Below are positions 20,524-28,892 of a stretch of DNA of 64,000 bases, piece by piece. The stretch is taken from assembly GCF_012849555.1 (NCBI RefSeq), contig NZ_CP051685.1, forward strand, positions 5,704,001 through 5,768,000. Reading direction: 5' to 3'. The translations under genes were made by a program, and so were the position numbers. Each line of letters opens with the position of its first letter. Position 1 is the first letter of the stretch. This DNA is from Massilia forsythiae (lineage in GTDB: Bacteria > Pseudomonadota > Gammaproteobacteria > Burkholderiales > Burkholderiaceae_D). The notes beneath the pieces were generated by a model. The model was not told where the DNA came from. It saw only the letters and a list, made by a program, of their open reading frames with translations, and did no database searches.

Positions 20524-20546
20524 TTTCGGCGCGTAGTTTCGGCGCG
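20508..20546 (+). repeat. 13-bp tandem repeat spanning the pirin stop codon
   Basis: The unit TAGTTTCGGCGCG occurs twice in tandem (20521-20533 and 20534-20546), preceded by a partial copy (TTTCGGCGCG) that codes for the last pirin residues. Each unit carries a TAG, so the stop codon itself is duplicated. It looks like local slippage. Confidence 0.85.
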
Positions 20547-20610
20547 CAGAGCAGCGGCGGCTTTCGGCTACACTCTCCATCGCCGCCATTTTTCCGAACA
20601 CCTCACGCCG

Positions 20611-21129
20611 ATGCCCCTGCTCGATGCCCTGTCCACGCTCCTGTCCCGCGCCAGCCGCGCGCTCGGTCTGGAAAGCGTCGATTCCTTCCCGCCCGGCCAC
20701 CGCCATGCGCGCACGCGCTGGGACAAGTCCTGGTTCGACATCCCGTCCGACCTGAAGCCCGACGCCATCGAGCGCGCCCTGTGCGAGGCGATCGCCAACA
20801 CACCGGCCGCCTTCGCCCACATCGACCATCCGACCCCGCGCATGCAGCGCACCCTGCTCGGCGCGATCCATGCGCGCATGCGCCGTGGCGCCGGCGCCCA
20901 GGCCGCGCCCACCGACCTGGTGGCGATGCTGCTCGACGCCTACGCCAGCCCGCACACGCAGGAAGCGCTGCCCGGCCTGCGCGCGGCGATCGAGGCCACC
21001 GACGGCTACGATCCGTCGATGCGCAGCGCCCAGCTGGCCGCCTTTCTGGCGGACATGCCGGCGGCGTTCGACGTCATCGATGCCGCCGGCGAGCGCGGCG
21101 ACGGACCTACGGGCGCCGGCGCGGGCTGA
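20611..21129 (+). CDS. Hypothetical protein, 172 aa
   Basis: The frame runs from ATG 20611 to 21129, with no obvious signal peptide or membrane helix. The protein is helical, with RTRWDKSWFDIPSDLKPDAIERAL as its most distinctive part and an Ala/Asp-rich end. Codon use matches its neighbours. I do not recognise a family. It stands alone between the pirin and aspartoacylase-like genes. Confidence 0.55.
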   Translation: MPLLDALSTLLSRASRALGLESVDSFPPGHRHARTRWDKSWFDIPSDLKPDAIERALCEAIANTPAAFAHIDHPTPRMQRTLLGAIHARMRRGAGAQAAPTDLVAMLLDAYASPHTQEALPGLRAAIEATDGYDPSMRSAQLAAFLADMPAAFDVIDAAGERGDGPTGAGAG

Positions 21130-21257
21130 CGCATCGCGTCTCGCCTTTTCTTCGTTCCTGTGCGGCGCCGCCGGGCGCGCCGCGGTCGATGCGCTGTCCG
21201 CTGCCATGCGGGCTTGTTCTACAATGCCGGCTTTCCCCTTATTTCCAGGATACCGGC

Positions 21258-22247
21258 ATGAGTTCCGCCAGCAAGCTGCAATTCAAATCCACCACCTACA
21301 CCGGCCTCGGCCAGGGTCCGCGCGTCATCGTCATGGGCGCCACCCACGGCAACGAGGTGTGCGGCACGCAGGCCATCGCGCGGGTGATGGCGGAACTCGA
21401 CAGCGGCGCCCTGCACATCGCCAACGGCAGCGTGACCTTCGTGCCGGTCGTGAACCCGCTGGCCTACGCCAACAACACCCGCTCGGGCGAGCGCAACCTG
21501 AACCGCGACCTGTTCCCCAAGGAACAGCCGCGCGACTTCGAGGACCGCGTCGCCAACTGGCTGTGCCCGCTGCTGGCCCGGCACGACGTGCTGCTCGACC
21601 TGCACTCCTTCAACGCCGCGCACGGCGAACCCTTCGTGATGGTCGGCCCGGTCGACAACGACGGCCCGCTCGAACCGTTCCGCCACATGGCGGCCGAACG
21701 CGCGCTGGCGCGCCGCCTGGGCGTGCGCCGCTTCGTCACCGGCTGGATGGCGGCCTACGGCGGCGGCGTGCAGCGCCGTGCGCGCGGCGACGCCGCCGAG
21801 CTGGAAACCGTGCTGCGCTACGGCGTCGGCACCACCGAGTACATGCGCAGCACCGGCGGCTACGCGCTGACGCTGGAATGCGGCCAGCACCTCGACCCGC
21901 AGGCGCCGCAGGTGGCCTACCGCGCCATCCTGAACACCCTCGCCTTCCTGGCGCTGGTCGAGGCGCCGCAGCCGCAGCCTGTGCCGTTCGACGAGATGGA
22001 AGCACTGCAGATGGTGGTGGTGCACGACAAGCTCGATGCCGGCGACCGCTTCACGCGCCAGTGGGCCAGCTTCGACCCGCTCGCCGAGGGCGAGCAGATC
22101 GGCGTGCGCGCCGACGGCAGCCCGGTGCTGGCCGAGTTTTCGGGACGCATCCTGTTCCCCGACGCCAACGCCGGACCGAACCAGGAGTGGTATTACCTGA
22201 CCCGGCCGAATCCCGCGTTCGGGCGCGAGCAGGAACCGTCGCGCTAA
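21258..22247 (+). CDS. Aspartoacylase/succinylglutamate desuccinylase-family zinc hydrolase
   Basis: This 329-residue protein begins its core with VIVMGATHGNEVCG (zinc His and Glu) and has NLNRDLF and LLDLHSFNAAHGEP (second His), followed by TTEYMRSTGGYALTLECGQH with the catalytic Glu. This is the M14-like AstE/AspA fold. Such enzymes remove an acyl group from an N-acylated amino acid. The exact substrate cannot be decided; the protein is not next to arginine-catabolism (ast) genes. Its TAA stop lies inside the left arm of a palindromic element. Confidence 0.87.
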   Translation: MSSASKLQFKSTTYTGLGQGPRVIVMGATHGNEVCGTQAIARVMAELDSGALHIANGSVTFVPVVNPLAYANNTRSGERNLNRDLFPKEQPRDFEDRVANWLCPLLARHDVLLDLHSFNAAHGEPFVMVGPVDNDGPLEPFRHMAAERALARRLGVRRFVTGWMAAYGGGVQRRARGDAAELETVLRYGVGTTEYMRSTGGYALTLECGQHLDPQAPQVAYRAILNTLAFLALVEAPQPQPVPFDEMEALQMVVVHDKLDAGDRFTRQWASFDPLAEGEQIGVRADGSPVLAEFSGRILFPDANAGPNQEWYYLTRPNPAFGREQEPSR

Positions 22248-22424
22248 GAACCTATCCCAGTAGGGAACCGGTCGTTGCTGACGCGCCTGGCAAGCGGGTG
22301 CCGCGTTGCTCGTCCTTGCATGGCTCGCCATGCGGCGTCCTCGCGCCTTGCCCGCGCTCGCCATGCATCGCCTACGCGCATGTCGCCAGCAACTTCCCTC
22401 TCCCTACTGGGATAGATTCTAAGC
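22243..22424. repeat. 182-bp palindromic intergenic element
   Basis: Imperfect 24-bp terminal inverted repeats lie at 22243-22266 and 22401-22424 and share the perfect core CTATCCCAGTAGGGA. Inside, GTTGCTGACGCG near the left end pairs with a GTCGCCAGCAAC region near the right end, so the whole element can fold as one long hairpin. It fills the space between two convergent genes and includes the stop codon of the left one. It has no coding potential of its own. It may be a dispersed MITE or REP-like repeat, and could also serve as a bidirectional terminator. Confidence 0.75.
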
Positions 22425-22448
22425 TGCGGGCTGCCCGGCGCGCCGTCG

Positions 22449-23723
22449 TCAAGGCAGGACGGCCAGCACCTCGTCCACGCCGATCTTCTCGACCCAGTCG
22501 TCGCGGCCGGCGACCGTGATCACGGTGCTGTTGGCCTTGTCGATCGGCGCCCACTCCGGCGTCTTCTGGCGCATCAGGGCGATCACCGGTACATGCACCG
22601 CGTTCGCCAGGTGCATGACCGCGGTTTCGACCGACACCACCAGGTCGCACAGCGCCAGGATCGCCGGCAACTGGAAGAAATTGTCTTCCGCGCTGAACAG
22701 GTGCGTGTGCGGCAGGTCCTGGCTTTCGAACAGTTTCCTGGCATGCGGCAGCGCTTCCGGCACCACGTTCACGACGAAGCCGGTGTCGTGCCAGGCGGGA
22801 TGGCCGCGCATCGCGCGCACCAGTTCGATCACCCGTTCCAGCGGCCAGCTGCGCTCGATCGATTTGGAAAACGCATTCAGGAACACCACCCTGCGCGGCG
22901 CCGCGGCCGGCGCGCGGCCGAAGCCCCACGCCGCGAACTGGTCGCGGGCGTAGCGCTGCCAGCGCTCGGCGATGGGCAGTACCGGAAAGCGCGCCGCGGC
23001 GTCGATGCGCAGGCCGAACAGGCGGGCAAACCAGCCGGCATAGATGTCGCTGATGTGCTGCTCCGGATGGGCGGACGCCACGTAAGCCGGAATGAATGCG
23101 TCCAGCTTGCGATAGCACAGCATCTTCGGCAGGTCGTAGCGCCGCACCCGTTTTTTCTGGCCGACCACGAAACCATGCGGGCTGATCTTGCGCGCCAGGA
23201 TCGCGTACTTGTGGCGATCGAGCACCGCCAGCGACACCACCAGCGGATAGTCCTGCTCCTGCGCTTCCTGCAGCGACGCGCGGAACGATGCCGGGCTATA
23301 GGTCCGGTCGTAGACCTTGGCAAAGTACGGGCACTCGGCGAGCCAGTCGTACAGCGCATATTTCTTCAGGTGCGGCCAATCGGCGGCGCGGCCGGTGCGG
23401 CGCCGCTCGTCGACCCAGAGATGGATCTGCAGGTGCGGATGGGCCTGCGCCAGGGCGCGGAAGCAGCTTTCCAGGTAAGTGAAATCGCCCAGCGCCAGGT
23501 GCGCGATGAACAGGATCTTGTCCGCGCCGCGCAGCAGATCGGCATCGATCAGCGGCGCCACCGCGCCATCGGACGCCATGGCACCGGCCGCGTCGGCATC
23601 GGATGCGGCGCCACCGGCTACGGCGCCGTGGCCCGCACGGCCGGCAGGGGCCGGCGCGGCCTGGCGTCCTGGCCAGCGCCAGCCGGCGCCGCCGCGCGCA
23701 GCTTGTCCACCCACCGGCTTCAT
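22449..23723 (-). CDS. Glycosyltransferase family 9 (heptosyltransferase-like)
   Basis: The protein has 424 residues from ATG 23723, which follows GGGAG; ATG 23765 in frame is also possible. After a low-complexity Ala/Gly leader (about 60 residues) the core starts KILFIAHLALGDFTYLESCF, the N-terminal Rossmann strand of GT9. The second domain has RRVVFLNAFSKSIERSWPLERVIELV and LPAILALCDLVVSVETAVMHLANA, the GT9 donor-site pattern. Family members add heptose or similar sugars to the LPS inner core on the cytoplasmic face. The acceptor is unknown. It lies downstream of the lipid-modification operon, 238 bases away. Confidence 0.83.
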   Translation of the reverse strand: MKPVGGQAARGGAGWRWPGRQAAPAPAGRAGHGAVAGGAASDADAAGAMASDGAVAPLIDADLLRGADKILFIAHLALGDFTYLESCFRALAQAHPHLQIHLWVDERRRTGRAADWPHLKKYALYDWLAECPYFAKVYDRTYSPASFRASLQEAQEQDYPLVVSLAVLDRHKYAILARKISPHGFVVGQKKRVRRYDLPKMLCYRKLDAFIPAYVASAHPEQHISDIYAGWFARLFGLRIDAAARFPVLPIAERWQRYARDQFAAWGFGRAPAAAPRRVVFLNAFSKSIERSWPLERVIELVRAMRGHPAWHDTGFVVNVVPEALPHARKLFESQDLPHTHLFSAEDNFFQLPAILALCDLVVSVETAVMHLANAVHVPVIALMRQKTPEWAPIDKANSTVITVAGRDDWVEKIGVDEVLAVLP

Positions 23724-23961
23724 GGCGCGCTCCCGGCGACGCCATGCCGGCAGCCGCGTGCGCATCGGGCGGATCGCGGTCGCGTCGTGGCATGGGAATC
23801 GTGGACAAGATAACGCGCGTTCATTCGGGCTCCTGGAAATCGTTCGGCGGATACGCTATCAGGCGCAACCGGATCGTGACGAATTTTATTGTGGAATAAC
23901 ACGTCAGAATGTGGCGCCACTGTAAATTTTCGTAAAATCATGACAAGACGCGCCGGCCTGC

Positions 23962-24243
23962 CTACCCGGACCCCTGGGCGTGCGCCCTGGCGCCCCGGAT
24001 CAATTGCAGGTTGCGCAGGTAGATGGCCACGCCCAGGCCCTGGCCGGCGATGAAGACCGGATCGCGCCGGTGCACCGCATAGCCCAGCAGCACCAGCGCG
24101 CCCAGGATGCTCAGGTACCAGAACGACACCGGAATCACGCTGCGCCGGCAACGCTCGCTGGCCAGCCACTGGATGACGAAGCGTCCCATGAACAAGGCTT
24201 GCCCGCCGAAGCCGAGCAGCAGCCACCAGGTTTCGTCATCCAT
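23962..24243 (-). CDS. LAB_N-domain small membrane protein
   Basis: This 93-residue protein has the lipid-A-disaccharide-synthase N-terminal (LAB_N) pattern: WWLLLGFGGQALFMGRFVIQW, SVIPVSFWYLSILG and an LGVAIYLRNLQLI helix. This gives three membrane helices. Such proteins accompany GT2/GT39 glycosyltransferases and probably help move or present lipid-linked sugars. The start overlaps the PAP2 gene end by 8 bases. Confidence 0.87.
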   Translation of the reverse strand: MDDETWWLLLGFGGQALFMGRFVIQWLASERCRRSVIPVSFWYLSILGALVLLGYAVHRRDPVFIAGQGLGVAIYLRNLQLIRGARAHAQGSG

Positions 24244-25081
24244 CGGCGATCCTTCCCGCCGCCGGCGCCGGCCCCACGTCGGCCACGGGAGCCGCGCCGG
24301 GCGCGCGCCGCCGGTGGCGCGGGAACGGCATGGCGCCGATTTCCCAGGCGCCCCATACCAGGCACACCCCGGCGATCAGGCGCTGCAGCGGCAGCGTGGA
24401 CGGAATGCCGATGTGACGGCTCGCCAGCAGCGCCGCGCACAAGCCCAGCAGCACCAGGCCGGCCGCCAGCGTGCCCGCACCCGCGGCGGTCCGTTCCAGC
24501 CGGCCGCACAGCGCCAGCCCGCACCAGGCGCCGGCCCAGCCGCCCAGCATGCCCCACAGGACGTCGATCGGCCAGTGCACCCCCACCATGATGCGCGACA
24601 GGCCGACCAGGCACGCCAGTCCCAGCGCCAGCCAGCGCGTCAGCGCGCGCTGCGCCGCGCCCATCACCGCGATCCCGGCGAGCGCGAACGCCGCCGCGGC
24701 GTGGCCGGAGGGAAAGGAAACCTGGCGGTAGGCGGGACCGGCATGGAAGAATTCGGCGGCGCCGAACACGGCGAGCGGACGCGGCACGTCGATGCATTGC
24801 TTGGTGAACTGCGTCCACAAGCCCGCGAACACCGCCGCGATCACGGCCGCCCAGAAGCAGCGCGGCGCGCGCCGGATGCAGGGCAACACCAGCGCCAGGG
24901 CGATCGCGCCGTCGCCCAGCATGGTCAGGTGCAGCCAGAACGCCGCGCCCAGCGCGTGGCCGCCATGGTTCAGCAGCAGGAACAGCGTGCGGTTGGCGCC
25001 GCCGGCGGCGACCAGCAGCAGCGCCGCCAGGCCCAGCACGGGCGGTAGCCAGATCCAGGCCGGGTCGAACGGCGCGCGCAT
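24236..25081 (-). CDS. PAP2-family membrane phosphatase
   Basis: This 281-residue polytopic protein carries the three phosphatase motifs: KQCIDVPRP, PSGHA and SRIMVGVHWPID. Two extra C-terminal helices and a Pro/Ala tail follow. It should remove a phosphate from a lipid substrate (undecaprenyl-PP or lipid A) on the periplasmic side. It starts 4 bases after the ArnT-like gene and overlaps the LAB_N gene, so these act together on envelope glycolipids. Confidence 0.9.
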   Translation of the reverse strand: MRAPFDPAWIWLPPVLGLAALLLVAAGGANRTLFLLLNHGGHALGAAFWLHLTMLGDGAIALALVLPCIRRAPRCFWAAVIAAVFAGLWTQFTKQCIDVPRPLAVFGAAEFFHAGPAYRQVSFPSGHAAAAFALAGIAVMGAAQRALTRWLALGLACLVGLSRIMVGVHWPIDVLWGMLGGWAGAWCGLALCGRLERTAAGAGTLAAGLVLLGLCAALLASRHIGIPSTLPLQRLIAGVCLVWGAWEIGAMPFPRHRRRAPGAAPVADVGPAPAAGRIADG

Positions 25082-25085
25082 CGGT

Positions 25086-26867
25086 TCACTCCTCGACGTG
25101 CAGCAACACCACCCCGCCCTTGCGGTACAGGATGCGCGCGGCGCCGCGGCCGCGCAGGCGCGCCAGCTCGTCCAGCGCATCGCTGCGCGTCAGGATCACC
25201 TGGCCCGGGGCCGGCACGGCGACCGCCGGCGTGACCGCGGCGCGGTACACGGAAAAGCTGGGCGCGTCGATGCGCCAGCCGTGCACCTGCCAGCCGGCGC
25301 GCTGCGCCAGCCGCGCCGCTTCCTTCACCGGCCCCTGCTGCAGCTCGCCCAGCGCCGGCAGCAGCAGGGCGCCGATCGCGCACGCGCACGCCAGGCCCGC
25401 CGCCGCCAGCCGCGGCCACACGGGCCGGGTGCGCCACAGCGCCAGGACGAGCACGGCGGCCAGCAGGCACAGCGCACCGGCGCGCCAGGCCGCATCGAAC
25501 ACATCGCCGCGGCCGAGCGCCTCGCGCACGTAGGCGTTGCGGATCGTGGGCGCCGCCCGGCGCAGCAGTTCCGGCAGCGCGGCGACCGCCCCCAGCAACA
25601 GCAGCGGCGGCGCGAAGGCGAGCGCGTGGCTGCGCGGCGCACGGTTGCACAGCGCGTGGCGGCGACGCGCCATCAGGATGAACAGCGGCGTGGCGCCGTA
25701 CAGGATGTAGTGCGGCAGCTTGGTGCCGGCCAGCGAAAAGAACACGAACACGAACCCGAACCAGCACCACAGGAACACCGCCGCTTCCTGCTCGCGCCGG
25801 CGCCGCGGCGCCGGCAGCGTCCGCAGCGCGAGCAGGAACAGCCCGCTGTACGGCAGCAGCACCAGCAGCAGGGCCGGCACGTAGTAGAGCGCGCCGCCGC
25901 CGTGGCCCTGCATGGGCGCCATGAAACGCTCGACATTGTGGCGCATGAAAAAGCCTTGCAAAAAGGCGTCGCCGCGCCGGCCGTATTCGAGCAGGTACCA
26001 GGGTGCCGCCACCGCCAGCAGGATCAGCCAGCCCAGCGGGTCGCGCGCGGCGCGGCGCCAGCAGGCGATGCGGCCCGACAGCGCGCAGGCCAGCAGGCTG
26101 GCGCCGCCCGGCACCAGCAGCGCCACCGGCCCCTTGGCGAGCAGGCCCAGGCCCATCCACAGGAAGGCGCGCCTCAGGCAGGCCGAGCCGCGCGGGAGGC
26201 CGGCCGGTCCGCTCGGCAGTGCCCGGCGCAGGGACAGTGGCGATGGCGATGGCGGCTGCCCCTGCCACCGCTGCGGTGCGTAGCGCACGCCGGCATGGCG
26301 CATGATGTCGAACATGGCCAGCGCGATGAACAGGTTCAGCAGGGCATCGGCGATGGCGCCGCGGCCGATCACCGTCACGCCCGCCGTGGTGGCGGCGATG
26401 AACGCGGCGGCCCAGGCCGTGCCCCGGTCCGCGCACCGGCGCGTGAACGCCAGGATCGCCGCGATCCAGGCACCGGCGGCCAGCGCCGACGGCAGGCGGA
26501 ACGCGAACTCGGATGGCCCGAACAGCAGCACCGAGCCCGCCTGCAGCCAATAGACCAGGATCGGCTTGTCGTAACGCGGCTGGCCGTTGAGCCAGGTCGA
26601 CACCGCATCGCCGCGTTCCAGCATTTCGCGCGTGGCTTCGGCGAACGCGCCTTCGTCGACGTCGAACAATGGTGGCGCACCGAGGCGCAGGAACAGGCCG
26701 GCCAGCAACGCCAGGGCCAGCGCCAGCGGCGCGGCCCACCCCGACGCCATCGCGTACAGGCGCCCGCCCCACGCGCGCGCGTCTGGATGCGCTGCGGCGG
26801 CGGCATGCGCCGGCGGGCGCGCCGGTTGCGCACCCATGCCACCCGGACGGCCGGCGGATGGCTTCAT
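25086..26867 (-). CDS. ArnT-like GT39/GT83 membrane glycosyltransferase
   Basis: This 593-residue protein has many hydrophobic helices. The first periplasmic loop reads FDVDEGAFAEATREMLERGD, the acidic catalytic loop of ArnT/PMT enzymes, followed by YDKPILVYWLQA. GMGLLAKGP-type and GTKLPHYILY signatures follow, and the C-terminus is a soluble tail. Such enzymes transfer a sugar from undecaprenyl phosphate to lipid A or another periplasmic acceptor; ArnT adds L-Ara4N and gives polymyxin resistance. The ATG overlaps the GT2 stop (ATGA). The donor sugar is unknown, because no arnABD-type genes are nearby. Confidence 0.9.
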   Translation of the reverse strand: MKPSAGRPGGMGAQPARPPAHAAAAAHPDARAWGGRLYAMASGWAAPLALALALLAGLFLRLGAPPLFDVDEGAFAEATREMLERGDAVSTWLNGQPRYDKPILVYWLQAGSVLLFGPSEFAFRLPSALAAGAWIAAILAFTRRCADRGTAWAAAFIAATTAGVTVIGRGAIADALLNLFIALAMFDIMRHAGVRYAPQRWQGQPPSPSPLSLRRALPSGPAGLPRGSACLRRAFLWMGLGLLAKGPVALLVPGGASLLACALSGRIACWRRAARDPLGWLILLAVAAPWYLLEYGRRGDAFLQGFFMRHNVERFMAPMQGHGGGALYYVPALLLVLLPYSGLFLLALRTLPAPRRRREQEAAVFLWCWFGFVFVFFSLAGTKLPHYILYGATPLFILMARRRHALCNRAPRSHALAFAPPLLLLGAVAALPELLRRAAPTIRNAYVREALGRGDVFDAAWRAGALCLLAAVLVLALWRTRPVWPRLAAAGLACACAIGALLLPALGELQQGPVKEAARLAQRAGWQVHGWRIDAPSFSVYRAAVTPAVAVPAPGQVILTRSDALDELARLRGRGAARILYRKGGVVLLHVEE

Positions 26868-28054
26868 GCACGCTCCGAGCCGGGCGTCGGTCCCTGCCCC
26901 ATCCTGCGCTCCATGTCGATCCTGCGCGCCATGTCGATCCGGCGCTCGGCGCCGTACGGCGCACGCTGCGCACGCACGGACGGACCCGCCGGGCCGGGCT
27001 GCCCGGACTGGAGGCCAGCCTGCGCGCCGCCAGCCGCGCCCAGCGTTTCGCGCACCAGGTAGGTGCGCGCCGTGCCCGCCTCGAAATAGGTGCGCGCCAG
27101 CATTTCCGTGACGATGCCGGTACAGACGAACTGCACGCCGATCACGACCAGCAGCACCGCCAGCAGCAGCAGCGGGCGGCTGGCGATCGGCGTGCCCTCG
27201 GCCAGCTTGACCCACACCAGCCAGGCCAGCGCGACCAGGCCCGGGAACACGCAGCCGAGGCCGATGCGTCCGAAGAAATGGCCGGGCGCAGCGCGGAAGC
27301 GCACGAAGAACACCACCGCCAGCAGGTCGAGCACGACCTTCAGCACGCGCGACATGCCGTACTTCGATTTGCCGTACAGGCGTGGGAAATGGCTGACTTC
27401 CTCCTCGCGGATGCGCTCGGGCGCGGTCACGGTCGCCATCCAGGTCGGGATGAAGCGGTGCATCTCGCCGTACAGGCGCACTTCGCGCAGCACGGCGGTG
27501 CGGTAGATCTTCAGCGAGCAGCCGTAGTCGTGCAGGTGCAGCCGCGTCACCGCGCCGATCAGGCGGTTGGCCAGGATCGACGGCACGCGGCGCAGCCAGA
27601 AGCCGTCCTGGCGCGCGCGCCGCCAGCCCACCAGCAGGTCGAGGTCTTCGTCGACCAGGCGGCGCGCCATGCGCACGATGTCGTGCGGGCTGTTCTGCAA
27701 ATCGCCGTCCATGGTGGCGATGACGCTGCCGCGCGCCGCGTCGATGCCGGCCTGCATCGCCGCGGTCTGGCCGAAGCGGCGCCGCAGCAGCACCGCCGCC
27801 ACCCGCTCCGGGCTGGCCGCCACCGCTTCGCGCACGCGCGCGGCGGTGGCGTCGCGGCTGCCGTCGTCGACCAGGATCAGCTGCCACGGCCAGGGCGAGG
27901 CCGCCATCGCGGCCTGCACCTGGGTCACCAGCGGCAGCACATTGTCTTCCTCGTCGTGCAGCGGAACCACGACCGACAAGGTGTGCCCGCCGTCCGGTCC
28001 GGCGGCATGGCCAGGGGCAGGAGCGCCGTGCTGTGTCCGAAAAGGCGAAGTCAT
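26864..28054 (-). CDS. ArnC/DPM1-like family 2 glycosyltransferase
   Basis: The protein has 396 residues from ATG 28054, preceded by GGAGACACGG. A cytoplasmic GT2 domain comes first (LSVVVPLHDEEDNVLPLV, LVDDGSRDAT, MDGDLQNSP with the DxD-like site). Two membrane helices at about 245-325 and an Arg-rich tail follow. The likely role is loading a sugar onto undecaprenyl phosphate for the ArnT-like enzyme encoded by the next gene. The four-gene order GT2-GT39-PAP2-LAB_N reads as one operon. The tail after the helices is longer than usual and is low complexity. Confidence 0.9.
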   Translation of the reverse strand: MTSPFRTQHGAPAPGHAAGPDGGHTLSVVVPLHDEEDNVLPLVTQVQAAMAASPWPWQLILVDDGSRDATAARVREAVAASPERVAAVLLRRRFGQTAAMQAGIDAARGSVIATMDGDLQNSPHDIVRMARRLVDEDLDLLVGWRRARQDGFWLRRVPSILANRLIGAVTRLHLHDYGCSLKIYRTAVLREVRLYGEMHRFIPTWMATVTAPERIREEEVSHFPRLYGKSKYGMSRVLKVVLDLLAVVFFVRFRAAPGHFFGRIGLGCVFPGLVALAWLVWVKLAEGTPIASRPLLLLAVLLVVIGVQFVCTGIVTEMLARTYFEAGTARTYLVRETLGAAGGAQAGLQSGQPGPAGPSVRAQRAPYGAERRIDMARRIDMERRMGQGPTPGSERA

Positions 28055-28269
28055 CCGTGTCTCCGATCGGAAGCCGATGTAAGCGCCGCCGGCACAAGTT
28101 CCAGGGCAAGGCGCATGCAACGCAGCCATGGGGCTTGTTTCGGCGGCGGCCGGGAGACCGTATATTCGTCCTGCATGAGGACGCGATGACGATGCAGCGC
28201 AAACGTGCGCGCTTTGGCCGGCACAGGCACGGGAGACACGCCCCAGCCGCGGCCGCTCGGGGAATCAGA

Positions 28270-28590
28270 TCAGGCCGGCGTCAGCAGCTTCAGTCCGGCG
28301 ATGCCGGCCACGATCAGGCCGATCGACAGCAGGCGCGCCGCGCCGCCCGGTTCGCCCAGCACCAGCATGCCGAACAGCGCGGTGCCGACGGTGCCGATGC
28401 CGGTCCAGACCGCGTAGGCGGTGCCCAGCGGCAGCGCGCGCAGCGCCAGGCCCAGCATGCCGACGCTGCCGGCCATCGTGGCCAGCGTGAACACCGAGGG
28501 CCACAGGCGGGTGAAGCCGGCGGTATGCTTCAGGCCGACGGCCCAGGCCACTTCCAGCAACCCGGCGATTATCAGGTAGATCCAGTTCAT
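28270..28590 (-). CDS. sugE: Small multidrug resistance (SugE/Gdx-like) transporter
   Basis: This 106-residue protein has four membrane helices. WIYLIIAGLLEVAWAVGLKHT contains the essential membrane Glu (LLEVAW) of the SMR family, and GTAYAVWTGIGTVGTAL is the family signature. The WAVGLK after the Glu fits the SugE/Gdx subgroup (guanidinium exporters) better than EmrE. No neighbouring gene is paired with it, so it should work as a homodimer. Confidence 0.92.
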   Translation of the reverse strand: MNWIYLIIAGLLEVAWAVGLKHTAGFTRLWPSVFTLATMAGSVGMLGLALRALPLGTAYAVWTGIGTVGTALFGMLVLGEPGGAARLLSIGLIVAGIAGLKLLTPA

Positions 28591-28892
28591 CGAGACTCCA
28601 TCGCCCCCGGGCGCCGCGAACATCGACCCCATGACGGCATGGCTTTCGAGGTCCCTTTTCGGCTTGCCCTGGAGGGCAAAAGGTGGCGAGTATAGCATCG
28701 GCGGCACCCTGTCCAGCCATGCCTGCGCGCCGCGCGATGGCCTTCTTCCCGAGTGCGCTTTTCGGCAAGAAAACCCCGGCGACCGGGCTGCCGCCAGTAT
28801 GATTGCCATTGCCGGCATGCTATTCTTGCGCAATTCATTCTGGCGCCAGCCACAAGCCGCCGCCAGCGTCGTCAATCGTTGCAAGGACAACC
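28591..28892. other. Divergent intergenic region between sugE and the aminopeptidase gene
   Basis: These 302 bases hold no convincing gene. A short inverted repeat (TTTTGCCCTCCAGGGCAAG near 28662-28680) lies 75-90 bases upstream of sugE and may be a leader hairpin. I searched for guanidine riboswitch cores and saw none that convinced me. Confidence 0.4.

Noticed and set aside
28591..28720. Possible guanidine riboswitch upstream of sugE
   Set aside because: Only a simple inverted repeat is visible; I could not find the conserved cores of guanidine-I, -II or -III. A covariance-model search would decide.
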